DNA from: Mycolicibacterium crocinum | GTDB taxonomy: Bacteria > Actinomycetota > Actinomycetes > Mycobacteriales > Mycobacteriaceae | Assembly: GCF_022370635.2 (NCBI RefSeq) | Contig: NZ_CP092362.2 | Location: 5,146,001 to 5,210,000 of the forward strand | Length of the DNA stretch: 64,000 nt | Direction of reading: 5' to 3' | Shown here: positions 15,786 to 24,448 of the stretch, piece by piece | Position numbering within the stretch: the first letter of the stretch is position 1 | How the letters are laid out: every line of letters starts with the position of its first letter | The notes under the pieces: generated by a model | What the model was told of the DNA's origin: nothing | What the model saw: the letters and a program-made list of their open reading frames with translations, nothing else | Database searches by the model: none | Program-made: the position numbers and the translations under genes

Positions 15786-16556
15786 TCACCTGGGGTCTGA
15801 GTTCGAAATGAGTTTGGCCTCAATGGTTCTGTCTCGTCCGAAGGCCAGGGTGTTGCGGCGTGCGGCGGCGAGGTGATCCTGAGCCAGCCGCACGGCCCGG
15901 TCGGCGTTACCATCGCGGATCGCGTCGAGCATCTTGTGGTGGTCACGCACCGCGGCCCGCATGGTCGCCTGCCGCATCGGGTCCGGCTCGTCGCTCCACA
16001 CCGACGACTCGTGGGCCGACCAGATCAGCTCCAGTGACCCGATCAGCAGGATCATCGGCTCGTTGCCGCACCGGGACACCAGCGCCTCGTGAAATCGCCG
16101 GGCATTGGGCACGTACTGCGCGGCATCGTCGAATTGTCGTTCCTGCCGGTCGATTTCGGCCTGAAGATAGGGTACGACCTCGCTCATACGGTCTTCGCGG
16201 GCGGCGCACATGCCTGCGCAGATCGGCTCCAGATGCAGGAGCGCCCCGCTGACGTCGGCCGGGGTCGACGACCGCGACTGCAGCACCATGCTGATCATGT
16301 GCGCGGTGCGCTCGGCCGACGGCAGGTGCACGACGGCACCACCCATGTTGCCGCGGCGGACCGAGACCAGGCCGTCGATCTCGAGGATGTGGATCGCCTC
16401 CCGCAACGCGGGCGGGCTGACCCCGAACTCGGTGAACAGGCTCTCCTGCGAGGGCAGCACGTCACCCTCGCGCAGTCGGCCGGACAGGATGTCGTCACGC
16501 AACCGCGACGCGACGATCTCGGCGACGCGTGGCTGGCGAATGCGTGGTGCTGCCAT
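15786..16556 (-). CDS. GntR-family regulator, FCD (FadR-type) ligand domain
   Basis: A 256-residue regulator. The N-terminal winged helix includes ILSGRLREGDVLPSQESL and LREAIHILEIDGLVSVRRG (about residues 22-70). The FCD helical ligand domain follows, with metal-site-like residues in RFHEAL and DHHKMLDAI. It faces a plus-strand crotonase/ligase run across a 20-bp perfect palindrome containing the TTGTACAA core expected for this class. It probably represses both directions and responds to an acyl-CoA or organic acid (inference). Confidence 0.93.
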   Translation of the reverse strand: MAAPRIRQPRVAEIVASRLRDDILSGRLREGDVLPSQESLFTEFGVSPPALREAIHILEIDGLVSVRRGNMGGAVVHLPSAERTAHMISMVLQSRSSTPADVSGALLHLEPICAGMCAAREDRMSEVVPYLQAEIDRQERQFDDAAQYVPNARRFHEALVSRCGNEPMILLIGSLELIWSAHESSVWSDEPDPMRQATMRAAVRDHHKMLDAIRDGNADRAVRLAQDHLAAARRNTLAFGRDRTIEAKLISNSDPR

Positions 16557-16580
16557 CGGTCCCTTCGATCCACTATCCTT

Positions 16581-16600
16581 GCTATCTTGTACAAGATAGC
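16581..16600. promoter_or_regulatory. Perfect 20-bp palindrome, GntR/FCD operator overlapping two -10 elements
   Basis: GCTATCTTGT is followed directly by its reverse complement ACAAGATAGC. Each arm contains TATCTT (TANNNT) in the direction of its own gene: 16583-16588 for the plus-strand crotonase and 16598-16593 for the GntR gene. The operator therefore coincides with both promoters. Confidence 0.82.
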
Positions 16601-16645
16601 ACTACTGTTGGGCTATCCGTAAAGTCGTGAAGGGCGGAATGTTCG

Positions 16646-17458
16646 GTGGGTGACGAGGCCCGGTCGGCCGACGGAATCGTGACGACCTCACGCGACGGCG
16701 GGGTGCTGCACATCGTGCTCGATCGTGCCGGTCGACGTAACTCCCTGAGCCACAGCATGATCGACACACTGATCAACACCCTCGCTGCCGCAGCGAGTGA
16801 CGACAGCCTGCGCGCCGTCCACCTGAGCGGCGCCGGATCGGACTTCTGCGCCGGTGTGGACTGGGTGGGATCCAACAGTGGCGGGCAGCGTCCGCGCACC
16901 GGTGATTTGGTCCGTCGCATCCCACACACCGCGCACCGGGTCATCGAGTTGATCCATACCCTGCATCTGCCCGTCGTGTGCTCGGTCCGCGGTTGGGCCG
17001 CCGGCATGGGCGCCAACCTGGCGCTGGCTGCCGACTTCACGGTGGCGGCCGCCGATGCCGTGTTCTGGGAGCCGTTCGTGGACCGCGGCTTCAGCCCGGA
17101 CTCCGGCTCGACCTGGCTGCTGCCCCGGTTGGTGGGGATCGCCCGGGCTAAGGAGATGCTGCTGCTCGCCGAGAAAGTCGATGCCGCGACGGCCGCACAG
17201 TGGGGTCTGATCCACCGCAGCGTCGACGACGCCGACCTCGATGCCACGGTGGCCGCGCTGCTGGACCGGCTGGCCTCTGGGCCGACTGTCGCGATCGGCC
17301 TGGCCAAGCAGGCGATCAATTACGGTCAGCACGCCACCCTGAACCAGGCCATGACCCAGGAATTGTTCAACCTCGAACTGTCTTGCCGGACATCCGACTT
17401 CAAAGAGGGGCTGGCGGCATTTCGGGAGAAGCGCACACCCGGCTTCACCGGGCGATGA
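16646..17458 (+). CDS. Enoyl-CoA hydratase/isomerase family protein
   Basis: A 270-residue crotonase from GTG 16646 behind AGGGCGG. DFCAGVDWVGSN and CSVRGWAAGMGANLALAADF form the oxyanion regions, and FVDRGFSPDSGSTWLLPRLVG is typical of mycobacterial EchA proteins near residue 150. It is the first gene of a six-gene plus-strand run, with two further crotonases, two AMP ligases and a mycothiol-isomerase-like gene following at very short or overlapping spacing. It probably acts on an unsaturated CoA thioester produced by those ligases (inference). Confidence 0.92.
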   Translation: MGDEARSADGIVTTSRDGGVLHIVLDRAGRRNSLSHSMIDTLINTLAAAASDDSLRAVHLSGAGSDFCAGVDWVGSNSGGQRPRTGDLVRRIPHTAHRVIELIHTLHLPVVCSVRGWAAGMGANLALAADFTVAAADAVFWEPFVDRGFSPDSGSTWLLPRLVGIARAKEMLLLAEKVDAATAAQWGLIHRSVDDADLDATVAALLDRLASGPTVAIGLAKQAINYGQHATLNQAMTQELFNLELSCRTSDFKEGLAAFREKRTPGFTGR

Positions 17459-17470
17459 GAAGGGACCCAC

Positions 17471-18274
17471 ATGTCGTACGACACCATCGGCTATGAGGTC
17501 GAGGGCCATACGGCCACGATCACGCTGAACCGACCCGAAGCGCTCAACGCGCTGAGCCCGCACATGATCACCGAGCTGCGCGCGGCGTACGACGCCGCGG
17601 AGAACGACGACAACATCTGGCTACTGATCGTCACCGCGACGGGCCGCGCGTTCTGCACCGGTGCCGACGTCAAGGAGATTCCCGAAGACGGCAAAGTGAT
17701 CAACGAGCGGCCGTTCCTGTCCACCTACGAGCAGTGGGAGGCACCGCAGGAGGGCACCCCGCCGTTTCGGCGAATGGCCAAGCCGGTGATCGTCGCGATC
17801 AACGGAATCTGTTGCGGTGCAGGCCTGGACTGGGTGACCACCGGCGACATCGTGATCGCCTCGGAGAAGGCGACGTTCTTCGACCCGCACGTGTCGATCG
17901 GTCTGGTGGCGGGCCGGGAGATGGTGCGGCTGGCCCGGGTGCTGCCACGCACCGTGGCGCTGCGGATGGCGATGATGGGCAAGCACGAGCGGATGGAAGC
18001 CGCCCGCGCCTATGAGCTCGGCCTGATCACCGAGATCGTCGAGCACGACCGGCTTCTCGAACGAGCACATGAGATCGCCGAGATCGTCACCCGCAACGCG
18101 CCGCTGGCGGTACGCGGCACCCGACTGGCGATCATCAAGGGCCGCGAGATCCCGATGCACGAGGCCGAGATGCTTGCCGAGGCCTTCCGTGAACGAAACC
18201 TGCACACCGTCGACTCACTGGAAGGGCCGAAGGCCTTCGTCGAGAAGCGCGCACCCGAATGGCAGTGCCGATGA
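17471..18274 (+). CDS. Enoyl-CoA hydratase/isomerase family protein
   Basis: A 267-residue crotonase. ITLNRPEALNALSP, AFCTGADVKEIP and AINGICCGAGLDWVTTGD mark the fold. The active-site stretch reads TFFDPHVSIGLVAGREM near residue 137, with Asp-Pro-His in place of the usual PE, as in a subgroup of mycobacterial EchA proteins. It lies 12 bp after the previous crotonase, and its stop overlaps the next start (ATGA). It shares the FFDxHVS variant with the following gene, which suggests duplication within the operon. Confidence 0.92.
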   Translation: MSYDTIGYEVEGHTATITLNRPEALNALSPHMITELRAAYDAAENDDNIWLLIVTATGRAFCTGADVKEIPEDGKVINERPFLSTYEQWEAPQEGTPPFRRMAKPVIVAINGICCGAGLDWVTTGDIVIASEKATFFDPHVSIGLVAGREMVRLARVLPRTVALRMAMMGKHERMEAARAYELGLITEIVEHDRLLERAHEIAEIVTRNAPLAVRGTRLAIIKGREIPMHEAEMLAEAFRERNLHTVDSLEGPKAFVEKRAPEWQCR

Positions 18275-19056
18275 CCGCCGCGTTCGAGACCATCCTGCTC
18301 GACTTCGACCGGACCGACCACGTCGCGACCATCACGCTGAACCGCCCGGACCAGCTCAACGCGTTCAACCGCACCATGTGTGAAGAGGTCGCGGCGGCCT
18401 GGCGAATCGTGAAGAACGACAATGCCATCAACGCGGTGGTGCTGCGCGCCGCCGGCGATCGGGCGTTCAGCGCGGGCCTGGACATCAAGACCCCGTACGG
18501 GCAGCCGCAGAACGTATGGAACCACGAGGACCCCGGCGAACTACTCAGCCCCAAGTGGCAGAAGATGTGGAAACCCGTCGTGTGCGCGGTACACGGCATG
18601 TGCACTGCCGGGGCGTTCTACTTCGTCAACGAGTCCGACGTCGTGATCTGCTCCTCCGACGCCACCTTCTTCGACTCCCATGTCAGCGCCGGGTTGGTCT
18701 GCGCACTCGAGCCGATCGGGCTGATGCGCAAGATCGGCCTGGGTGAGTCACTACGAATTGCGTTGATGGGCAATGACGAACGGGTCAGCGCCGACACCGC
18801 GCTGCGCATCGGGCTGGTGTCGGAAGTCCTCAGGCCCGACGACCTCTGGTCCCGTGCGCACGAGATCGCCGCCACCATCGCGGCCAAGCCACCGTCAGCC
18901 ACCCAGGGCACCGTCAAGGCGATCTGGGAGTCACTGGACAAGCCGTACCGGGCGGCGATGGAGCAGAACCTGATCTACACCCGGCTGGGGAATCCGCTGG
19001 GTCAGGCGGAACTGGCCGAGCAGGAGAAGACCCGGATCATCCCGAAGGTGCGGTGA
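18271..19056 (+). CDS. Enoyl-CoA hydratase/isomerase family protein
   Basis: A crotonase of 261 residues. I prefer ATG 18271, which overlaps the upstream stop as ATGA; an ATG four codons earlier is the alternative. ITLNRPDQLNAFN and AFSAGLDIKTPYG define the N-terminal part, and CAVHGMCTAGAFYFVNESD the second oxyanion region. TFFDSHVSAGLVCALEP parallels the FFDPHVS segment of its neighbour. The three crotonases are clearly different in sequence, so they may catalyse successive steps or form a heteromer (inference). Confidence 0.92.
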   Translation: MTAAFETILLDFDRTDHVATITLNRPDQLNAFNRTMCEEVAAAWRIVKNDNAINAVVLRAAGDRAFSAGLDIKTPYGQPQNVWNHEDPGELLSPKWQKMWKPVVCAVHGMCTAGAFYFVNESDVVICSSDATFFDSHVSAGLVCALEPIGLMRKIGLGESLRIALMGNDERVSADTALRIGLVSEVLRPDDLWSRAHEIAATIAAKPPSATQGTVKAIWESLDKPYRAAMEQNLIYTRLGNPLGQAELAEQEKTRIIPKVR

Positions 19057-20495
19057 TGCATGCGCTGAGCCGACGGATCTCCGAGGTCCTCGACCTGGAT
19101 CCCAGTGGCCGTGCCATCGAATACAACGGCCACTGGTACACCTGGGGGCAGCTCGCGAAAATGAGCCGTCAGATTGCCACGGTCGTGCAGCCGGGTGCGC
19201 GGGTGGGGGTCCTGTTGCGCAACACGCCAGCCCACGTGGCCTCACTGCTGGGCGTGCTGTCGGCCGGCGGATGCGTCGTGGTGATCAACCCGTCGCGCGG
19301 TGACGAGAGGATCAAAGCCGATATCGCCGCGTTGGACTTGCCTGTCATCGTTGGGACCTCTGATGACATCACGCAGCTGGCCCAACCGGGTGAGTGCACC
19401 ACCGTGGTGACGATCGGGGACGACTCCGTCCAGATGCGGCCGGGCGCGCCGAGTGTTCCCGGCTCGGCGACGGTCGCTGTCCGGATGCTGACCAGCGGCA
19501 CCACCGGACCACCCAAGCGGGTGGACCTCACCTACGACATGCTCGCGGTGTCGGTGATCGGCACCGACTTCACCGCCGCGCCCGCACCGACAGCGGTCTC
19601 CGGCAGCGTCGCGATCGTCAACGCACCACTGGTGCACATCGGCGGTGTCTACCGGGTGCTGCAATGCATCTGCGAGGCAAGACCGTTCGTGCTCCTGCCG
19701 CGTTTCGAGCTGGGTTCGTGGGCAGAGGCGGTACGCCGCTACTCCCCCAAGGCGGTGTCGCTGGTGCCCGCTGCCCTACGGATGGTGCTGCATTCCGAGC
19801 TGGGCCCCGACGACCTCGCCGGAGTCCGGGCCGTCACCTCCGGCACCGCGCCGCTGTCGGCCGAGGACGCCGACGCGTTCACCGAGAAGTTCGGCGTTCC
19901 CGTGCTGACCTCCTACGCGGCAACCGAATTCGGTGGCGGCGTCGCCGGGTGGACGCTGTCGGATCATCGGCGGTATTGGCAGTCCAAGCGCGGCAGCGTC
20001 GGCCGGGCCACCCTCGGCGCCGAGCTGCGGGTGGTATCCGACGACGGAACACCATTGGAGCCGGATCAGCAGGGCCTGCTGGAGGTGAAGCCGGGTCAGC
20101 TGGGCCCCGACGCCCAGTGGGTGCGCACCACCGACCTGGCGCGCATCGACGCCGACGGGTTCGTGTGGATCCTCGGCCGGGCCGACCAGGCGATCATCAG
20201 AGGCGGGTTCAAGGTGCTGCCCGACGACGTGCGCGCGGCGGTGGAGAGCCACCCCGCCGTGCTGGGCGCGTCTGTGGTCGGCAGGCCCGACGAACGCCTG
20301 GGCGAAACCCCCGTCGCGATGGTCGAGCTGCGCGCGGGTAAAACGGTGACCGATGCCGAGTTGACGGACTACCTGCGGAACCGGCTGGCGCCATATGAGA
20401 TTCCGTCGGAGATCGCGATGGTGCCGGCGATTCCGCGTACCCCGTCCGGCAAGGCGGATCTGACCGCGGTACGGCAACACTTCACCCGGCCGTGA
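19053..20495 (+). CDS. AMP-binding acyl-CoA synthetase
   Basis: A 480-residue ANL-superfamily ligase, on the short side. The phosphate loop is LTSGTTGPPKRVDL near residue 148, the A5 region is SYAATEFGGG near 288, the A7 aspartate is in TTDLARIDADGF near 358, and the C-terminal catalytic lysine is in RTPSGKADLT near 468. The GTG at 19053 overlaps the previous stop; an ATG one codon later is equivalent. It activates a carboxylic acid to its CoA ester at the cost of ATP. The following gene encodes a second ligase, so two different acids or two stages may be served. Confidence 0.93.
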   Translation: MMHALSRRISEVLDLDPSGRAIEYNGHWYTWGQLAKMSRQIATVVQPGARVGVLLRNTPAHVASLLGVLSAGGCVVVINPSRGDERIKADIAALDLPVIVGTSDDITQLAQPGECTTVVTIGDDSVQMRPGAPSVPGSATVAVRMLTSGTTGPPKRVDLTYDMLAVSVIGTDFTAAPAPTAVSGSVAIVNAPLVHIGGVYRVLQCICEARPFVLLPRFELGSWAEAVRRYSPKAVSLVPAALRMVLHSELGPDDLAGVRAVTSGTAPLSAEDADAFTEKFGVPVLTSYAATEFGGGVAGWTLSDHRRYWQSKRGSVGRATLGAELRVVSDDGTPLEPDQQGLLEVKPGQLGPDAQWVRTTDLARIDADGFVWILGRADQAIIRGGFKVLPDDVRAAVESHPAVLGASVVGRPDERLGETPVAMVELRAGKTVTDAELTDYLRNRLAPYEIPSEIAMVPAIPRTPSGKADLTAVRQHFTRP

Positions 20496-21964
20496 ACGCT
20501 GACACGGTCGCCCGGCTACTGCGTGAACAGGCTGCCGCACGTGGCGACCATCCCCTGCTGGTGTGTGATGCCGAGCGGCTCACCTACCGCGAGGCGCAGG
20601 AGCAGTCCGCGTCGCTCGCGCGGGCGCTGATCGAACTCGGCGCAGGCAAGGGCACTCACGTCGGGCTGCTCTACCCCAACGGCGCGGCGTTCGTGGTCGC
20701 TATGCTCGCTGCCGCACGCATCGGCGCCGTCGTCGTACCCTTCTCGACCTTCTCGACGGGTCCCGAGCTGCAACGCCAACTCGTCCACAGCGACACCGAA
20801 ATCCTGCTCGCCACAACATCGTTCCGCGGCCACGACTATGTCGCCCGGCTCAAAGAGGTGTCGGCGCCCTGGTTGCGCCATGTCGTGTTCGACAATCACC
20901 TCCCCGCGGGGGCCAAGCCCGTAACCGCCGTCGAGGACGACGTCGACGGCTGCGACCCGCTGGCCATCGTGTACACGTCAGGATCGACCGGAGCGTCGAA
21001 GGGTGTGGTGCACACCCACGAGTCGCTGCTCGGACATCAACGCAACCTCAACGAGATTCGCGGCCTGACCGCGCAGGACCGGCTGTTCTGCAACTCACCG
21101 TTCTTCTGGATCGGCGGCCTTGCCTTCGGGTTGCTGGCAACGATGGTCGCGGGCTCGACGCTGGTGTGCTCCAATGCCACCGACGCCGGTGACGTTCTCG
21201 ATCTGCTCGAAGCGGTCCGGCCGACGATGACCAACGGATTCGCTGCGGGCATCGCGCATCTGGCCCGTCATGAGAGCTTCGCGCGCCGAGATCTGTCGTC
21301 GATGCGCCGCGGCAACCTCTATCCGATCATGGCTGCCGATGTCCGGCCGGCCGATCCGGAACTGCGTCACAACATGCTGGGGTTGACCGAGGCCGGCAGC
21401 GTGCTGTTGCTCAGCGGCGACGAGACCGACCAACCGGAGCATCGCCGCGGCTCGTTCGGGAAACCCGCGCCGGGATTTGAAACGAAGATCGTCGACGACG
21501 AGCTGTGCATCCGGGGCCGCTACCTGATGCAGGGTTACTACAAGCGCAGCCGCGAGGAGTGCTTCGACGCCGACGGCTGGTTTCACACCGGTGATTTGGT
21601 GCGCACCGACGCCGACGGGTTCTTCTACTTCCTCGGCAGGCGCGGATCGATGATCAAAACCGCGGGCGCCAACGTGTTTCCGGCCGAAGTGGAGAAGGCG
21701 ATCGCCGCAGTCACCGGCGGACTCATCGCCCATGTGGTCGGTCTGCCCGACCCTGTCCGGGGACAGCTCGTGGCCGCAGCGGTGGTTGTTCCGGAAGGTC
21801 ACGCATTCGACGAACACGTCGTGCGCGAGAAACTCAAAGCCGAGCTGTCGGCGTACAAGATTCCTCGGCGAATCGTCGCACTGACCCCAGAGCAGCTGCC
21901 GCTGATGTCCAGTGGCAAAGTCGATGTCCGACGCCTGCGTGAGCTGCTGGGCGGGCAGGCGTAA
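20492..21964 (+). CDS. AMP-binding acyl-CoA synthetase
   Basis: A 490-residue ANL ligase with phosphate loop YTSGSTGASKGVVHTHE near residue 160, A5-like LGLTEAGS near 301, A7 HTGDLVRTDADGF near 365 and catalytic lysine in LMSSGKVDVRRL near 477. It starts at GTG 20492, overlapping the previous stop by 4 bp. It shares only the core motifs with the ligase before it, so it is not a recent duplicate. It probably thioesterifies a related acid for the crotonase-rich operon (inference). Confidence 0.93.
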   Translation: MNADTVARLLREQAAARGDHPLLVCDAERLTYREAQEQSASLARALIELGAGKGTHVGLLYPNGAAFVVAMLAAARIGAVVVPFSTFSTGPELQRQLVHSDTEILLATTSFRGHDYVARLKEVSAPWLRHVVFDNHLPAGAKPVTAVEDDVDGCDPLAIVYTSGSTGASKGVVHTHESLLGHQRNLNEIRGLTAQDRLFCNSPFFWIGGLAFGLLATMVAGSTLVCSNATDAGDVLDLLEAVRPTMTNGFAAGIAHLARHESFARRDLSSMRRGNLYPIMAADVRPADPELRHNMLGLTEAGSVLLLSGDETDQPEHRRGSFGKPAPGFETKIVDDELCIRGRYLMQGYYKRSREECFDADGWFHTGDLVRTDADGFFYFLGRRGSMIKTAGANVFPAEVEKAIAAVTGGLIAHVVGLPDPVRGQLVAAAVVVPEGHAFDEHVVREKLKAELSAYKIPRRIVALTPEQLPLMSSGKVDVRRLRELLGGQA

Positions 21965-21975
21965 CTTCTAGGTCC

Positions 21976-22584
21976 ATGACACTGCACGCGCATGTCGAGA
22001 CGTTCCACCGGGCCGGTGACCACGCAGTGACGCTGGCCGCGCAGGTAGGACCGGATCAGTGGGACGCCCCCGCGCTCGGGACGTGGACTGTTCGCACACT
22101 GGTCGGCCACATCGGCCGATCGTTCACAACCGTCGTCGACTACTCGGCGCAACCGGCCGACCGGGTGGAGGTCCCCGATTCCGCTCAGTACTACGTGGTG
22201 ATCGCCCCGATGCTCACCGACCCGACCCAGATCGATGCGCGCGCCGTCCAGGCCGGGCTGGCGTTGGGTGACCATCCGCTGGACGCCCTGCGCGAACAGC
22301 AGGCGCGCGCGGCCGCCGCGCTGGACACCGAGGATCGGACCATCCAGACGATCGCCGGCGGCATGCGGGTGTCGGACTACCTGCCCACCCGCATCTTCGA
22401 ACTCGGCTTGCACAGCATCGATCTGGCCCGCGCCATCGGTGTACCCGATGCCCTGCCACCCGATGTCGCCGACAGCATCCTCACCCTGTCAGTGGACGTT
22501 GCGCGCCGCCGCGGCGAGAGTCAGGCGCTGCTGTGCGCCCTCACCGGGCGGGGCGCCCTTACGCCGGGCTACTCCATCGTCTGA
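21976..22584 (+). CDS. Mycothiol-dependent maleylpyruvate isomerase-like (DinB fold) protein
   Basis: A 202-residue protein with the MDMPI_N pattern: an early histidine in FHRAGDHAV, GTWTVRTLVGHIGRSF near residue 37 with a metal-type histidine, and a second histidine in RIFELGLHSIDLARAIG near 139. These three His-containing helices are the DinB/mycothiol-transferase hallmark. Family members use mycothiol as cofactor or substrate. It starts 11 bp after the ligase and overlaps the convergent GntR gene by 16 bp at its end. It may isomerise an intermediate or protect the pathway from electrophiles (inference). Confidence 0.82.
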   Translation: MTLHAHVETFHRAGDHAVTLAAQVGPDQWDAPALGTWTVRTLVGHIGRSFTTVVDYSAQPADRVEVPDSAQYYVVIAPMLTDPTQIDARAVQAGLALGDHPLDALREQQARAAAALDTEDRTIQTIAGGMRVSDYLPTRIFELGLHSIDLARAIGVPDALPPDVADSILTLSVDVARRRGESQALLCALTGRGALTPGYSIV

Positions 22585-23252
22585 AACCGCTGCGCCACAC
22601 CCTGTTTCACCAGGTGCTCGATCAGCGGAGCGGCGCCGGCCGCCAGGTGCTGCGACATCGCGGCCCGGGCGCGCTCCTCATCGTGCGCCTTCAGCGCGGC
22701 CAGGATCCGCTTGTGGTCGGCCACCGACTTGGCCGGCCAGCCCTCGATGGCCGGAAACACCGATTCCGGTGCGTACCGGGTGATCTGAGACATCAGCTGA
22801 GCGAGCTTCGGTGAATCCGCCGCGACGTTGATGGCGCGGTGGAACTCGTGGTTGAGCCGCACCGCGTGCGCGTCATCGGCCGCGTAGGCCGCGACCAGTT
22901 CCTCGTGGATCGACGACAGGACCGCCAGCTGGTCGTCGGTGATGTTCACCGCCGCCCGGGCGGCCAGCTCACCGCCGACATAGGCCTGCAGGTTGGAGAC
23001 GTCGGTGATGTCCCGGTCGGTGAACGGCAGCACCACGAAGCCACGTCGCGGCAACTGGTCCAACAGGCCTTCCCCCCGCAGCTCGAACAACGCTTCCCGG
23101 ACCGGTGTGACGCTGATGCCCAGCTCGGCAGCCAGCTGATCCAGCCGGATGTACTCACCGGCCGGGTAGGTGCCGTTGAAGATCCGCGTCCGGACGAACC
23201 GGGCGACATCCTCGGCCAGCTGTGGGCGCGGCGCGAAATCCGGTGCGCTCAT
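22569..23252 (-). CDS. GntR-family regulator, FCD domain
   Basis: A 227-residue regulator. The winged helix spans about residues 15-75 and contains YIRLDQLAAELGISVTPVRE and LLDQLPRRGFVVL. The FCD domain follows with LNHEFHRAIN and ADHKRILAAL, which carry metal-ligand-type histidines. It is the last gene of the minus-strand run fabG-like - thiolase - acyl-CoA dehydrogenase - gntR, starting 1 bp after the previous stop. Its likely target is the palindrome at 26442-26460 at the head of that run (inference). Confidence 0.92.
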   Translation of the reverse strand: MSAPDFAPRPQLAEDVARFVRTRIFNGTYPAGEYIRLDQLAAELGISVTPVREALFELRGEGLLDQLPRRGFVVLPFTDRDITDVSNLQAYVGGELAARAAVNITDDQLAVLSSIHEELVAAYAADDAHAVRLNHEFHRAINVAADSPKLAQLMSQITRYAPESVFPAIEGWPAKSVADHKRILAALKAHDEERARAAMSQHLAAGAAPLIEHLVKQGVAQRFQTME

Positions 23253-23253
23253 G

Positions 23254-24447
23254 TCAGATCCGATAGTCGGCCAGTAGCCGCTTGCTGATGATGTTCTTCT
23301 GGATCTCGCTGGTGCCCTCGCCGATGAGCAGGAACGGCGCGTCGCGCATCAGCCGCTCGATCTCGTACTCCTTGGAGTACCCGTAGCCGCCGTGGATGCG
23401 GAAGCTCTGCTGGGTGACCTCCGCGCAGAACTCACTCGCCAGGTACTTCGCCATGCCGGCGGCGACGTCGTTGCGTTCACCGGAGTCCTTCAGCCGTGCG
23501 GCGTTCACCATCATCAGGTGTGCGGCCTCGACTTTGGTGGCCATCTCGGCCAGTTGGAAGGCGATGGCCTGATGCTCGGCGATCGGTTTACCGAAGGTGT
23601 TGCGCTGCTGGGCATATCGCACGGCGAGTTCGAACGCGCGGATACCGACACCGCAGGCACGCGCCGACACGTTGACCCGGCCGACCTCGACGCCGTCCAT
23701 CATCTGGAAGAAGCCCTGCCCGGGCTTGGCGCCCAGGACGTCGTCGGCACTGGCGACGTAACCGTCGAAGATCAGCTCGGTGGTGTCGATGCCTTTGTAG
23801 CCGAGCTTGTCGATCTTCCCGGGAATTGTCAGACCCGGTGCGACTTCGCCGAAGCCGGAGGGCTTTTCGATCAGAAACGCGGTCAGATTGCGGTGCGGCT
23901 TGTCGGCGCCCTCGTCGGTGCGCACCAGTGCGGCCACCAGGGTCGAGCTGCCGCCATTGGTCAGCCACATCTTCTGGCCGTCGATCGTGTAGGTGCCGTC
24001 GCCGTTGTCACGGGCCCTGGTGCGGATGGCGGCGACATCGGAACCCAACTCGGGCTCGGACATCGAGAACGCACCCCGGATCTCGCCGGTCGCCATCCGG
24101 GGCAGGAAGCGCTGCTTCTGCTCGTCGGTGCCGTGCTGGCGGATCATGTAGGCCACGATAAAGTGGGTGTTGATCACCCCGGAGATGCTCATCCAGCCGC
24201 GTGCGAGTTCCTCGACGCACAGCGCATAGGTGAGCAATGACTCCCCCAGGCCGCCATACTCCTCGGGAATCATCAGCCCGAACAGGCCCATTTCCCGCAT
24301 CTGGTCGACGATGGCCTGCGGATAGGTGTCGGCGTGCTCGAGTTCCTGGGCGTTGGGGATGATCTCCTTGTCGACGAATTGCCGCACCGTGGAGATGATT
24401 TCGCTCTGAACCTCGGTCAGGCCCAGCGTCTGGGCGATACGCGTCAT
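23254..24447 (-). CDS. Acyl-CoA dehydrogenase
   Basis: An acyl-CoA dehydrogenase of 397 residues starting MTRIAQTLGLTEVQ. MIPEEYGGLGES and FSMSEPELGSDVAAI mark the first two domains. IGEGTSEIQKNIIS, near residue 380, keeps the catalytic glutamate that the left-hand paralogues have lost. I chose ATG 24447, one base after the thiolase stop; a longer frame runs inside the thiolase gene. With the adjacent thiolase and SDR it makes a compact beta-oxidation set, probably for a short or branched acyl-CoA. Confidence 0.94.
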   Translation of the reverse strand: MTRIAQTLGLTEVQSEIISTVRQFVDKEIIPNAQELEHADTYPQAIVDQMREMGLFGLMIPEEYGGLGESLLTYALCVEELARGWMSISGVINTHFIVAYMIRQHGTDEQKQRFLPRMATGEIRGAFSMSEPELGSDVAAIRTRARDNGDGTYTIDGQKMWLTNGGSSTLVAALVRTDEGADKPHRNLTAFLIEKPSGFGEVAPGLTIPGKIDKLGYKGIDTTELIFDGYVASADDVLGAKPGQGFFQMMDGVEVGRVNVSARACGVGIRAFELAVRYAQQRNTFGKPIAEHQAIAFQLAEMATKVEAAHLMMVNAARLKDSGERNDVAAGMAKYLASEFCAEVTQQSFRIHGGYGYSKEYEIERLMRDAPFLLIGEGTSEIQKNIISKRLLADYRI

Positions 24448-24448
24448 G

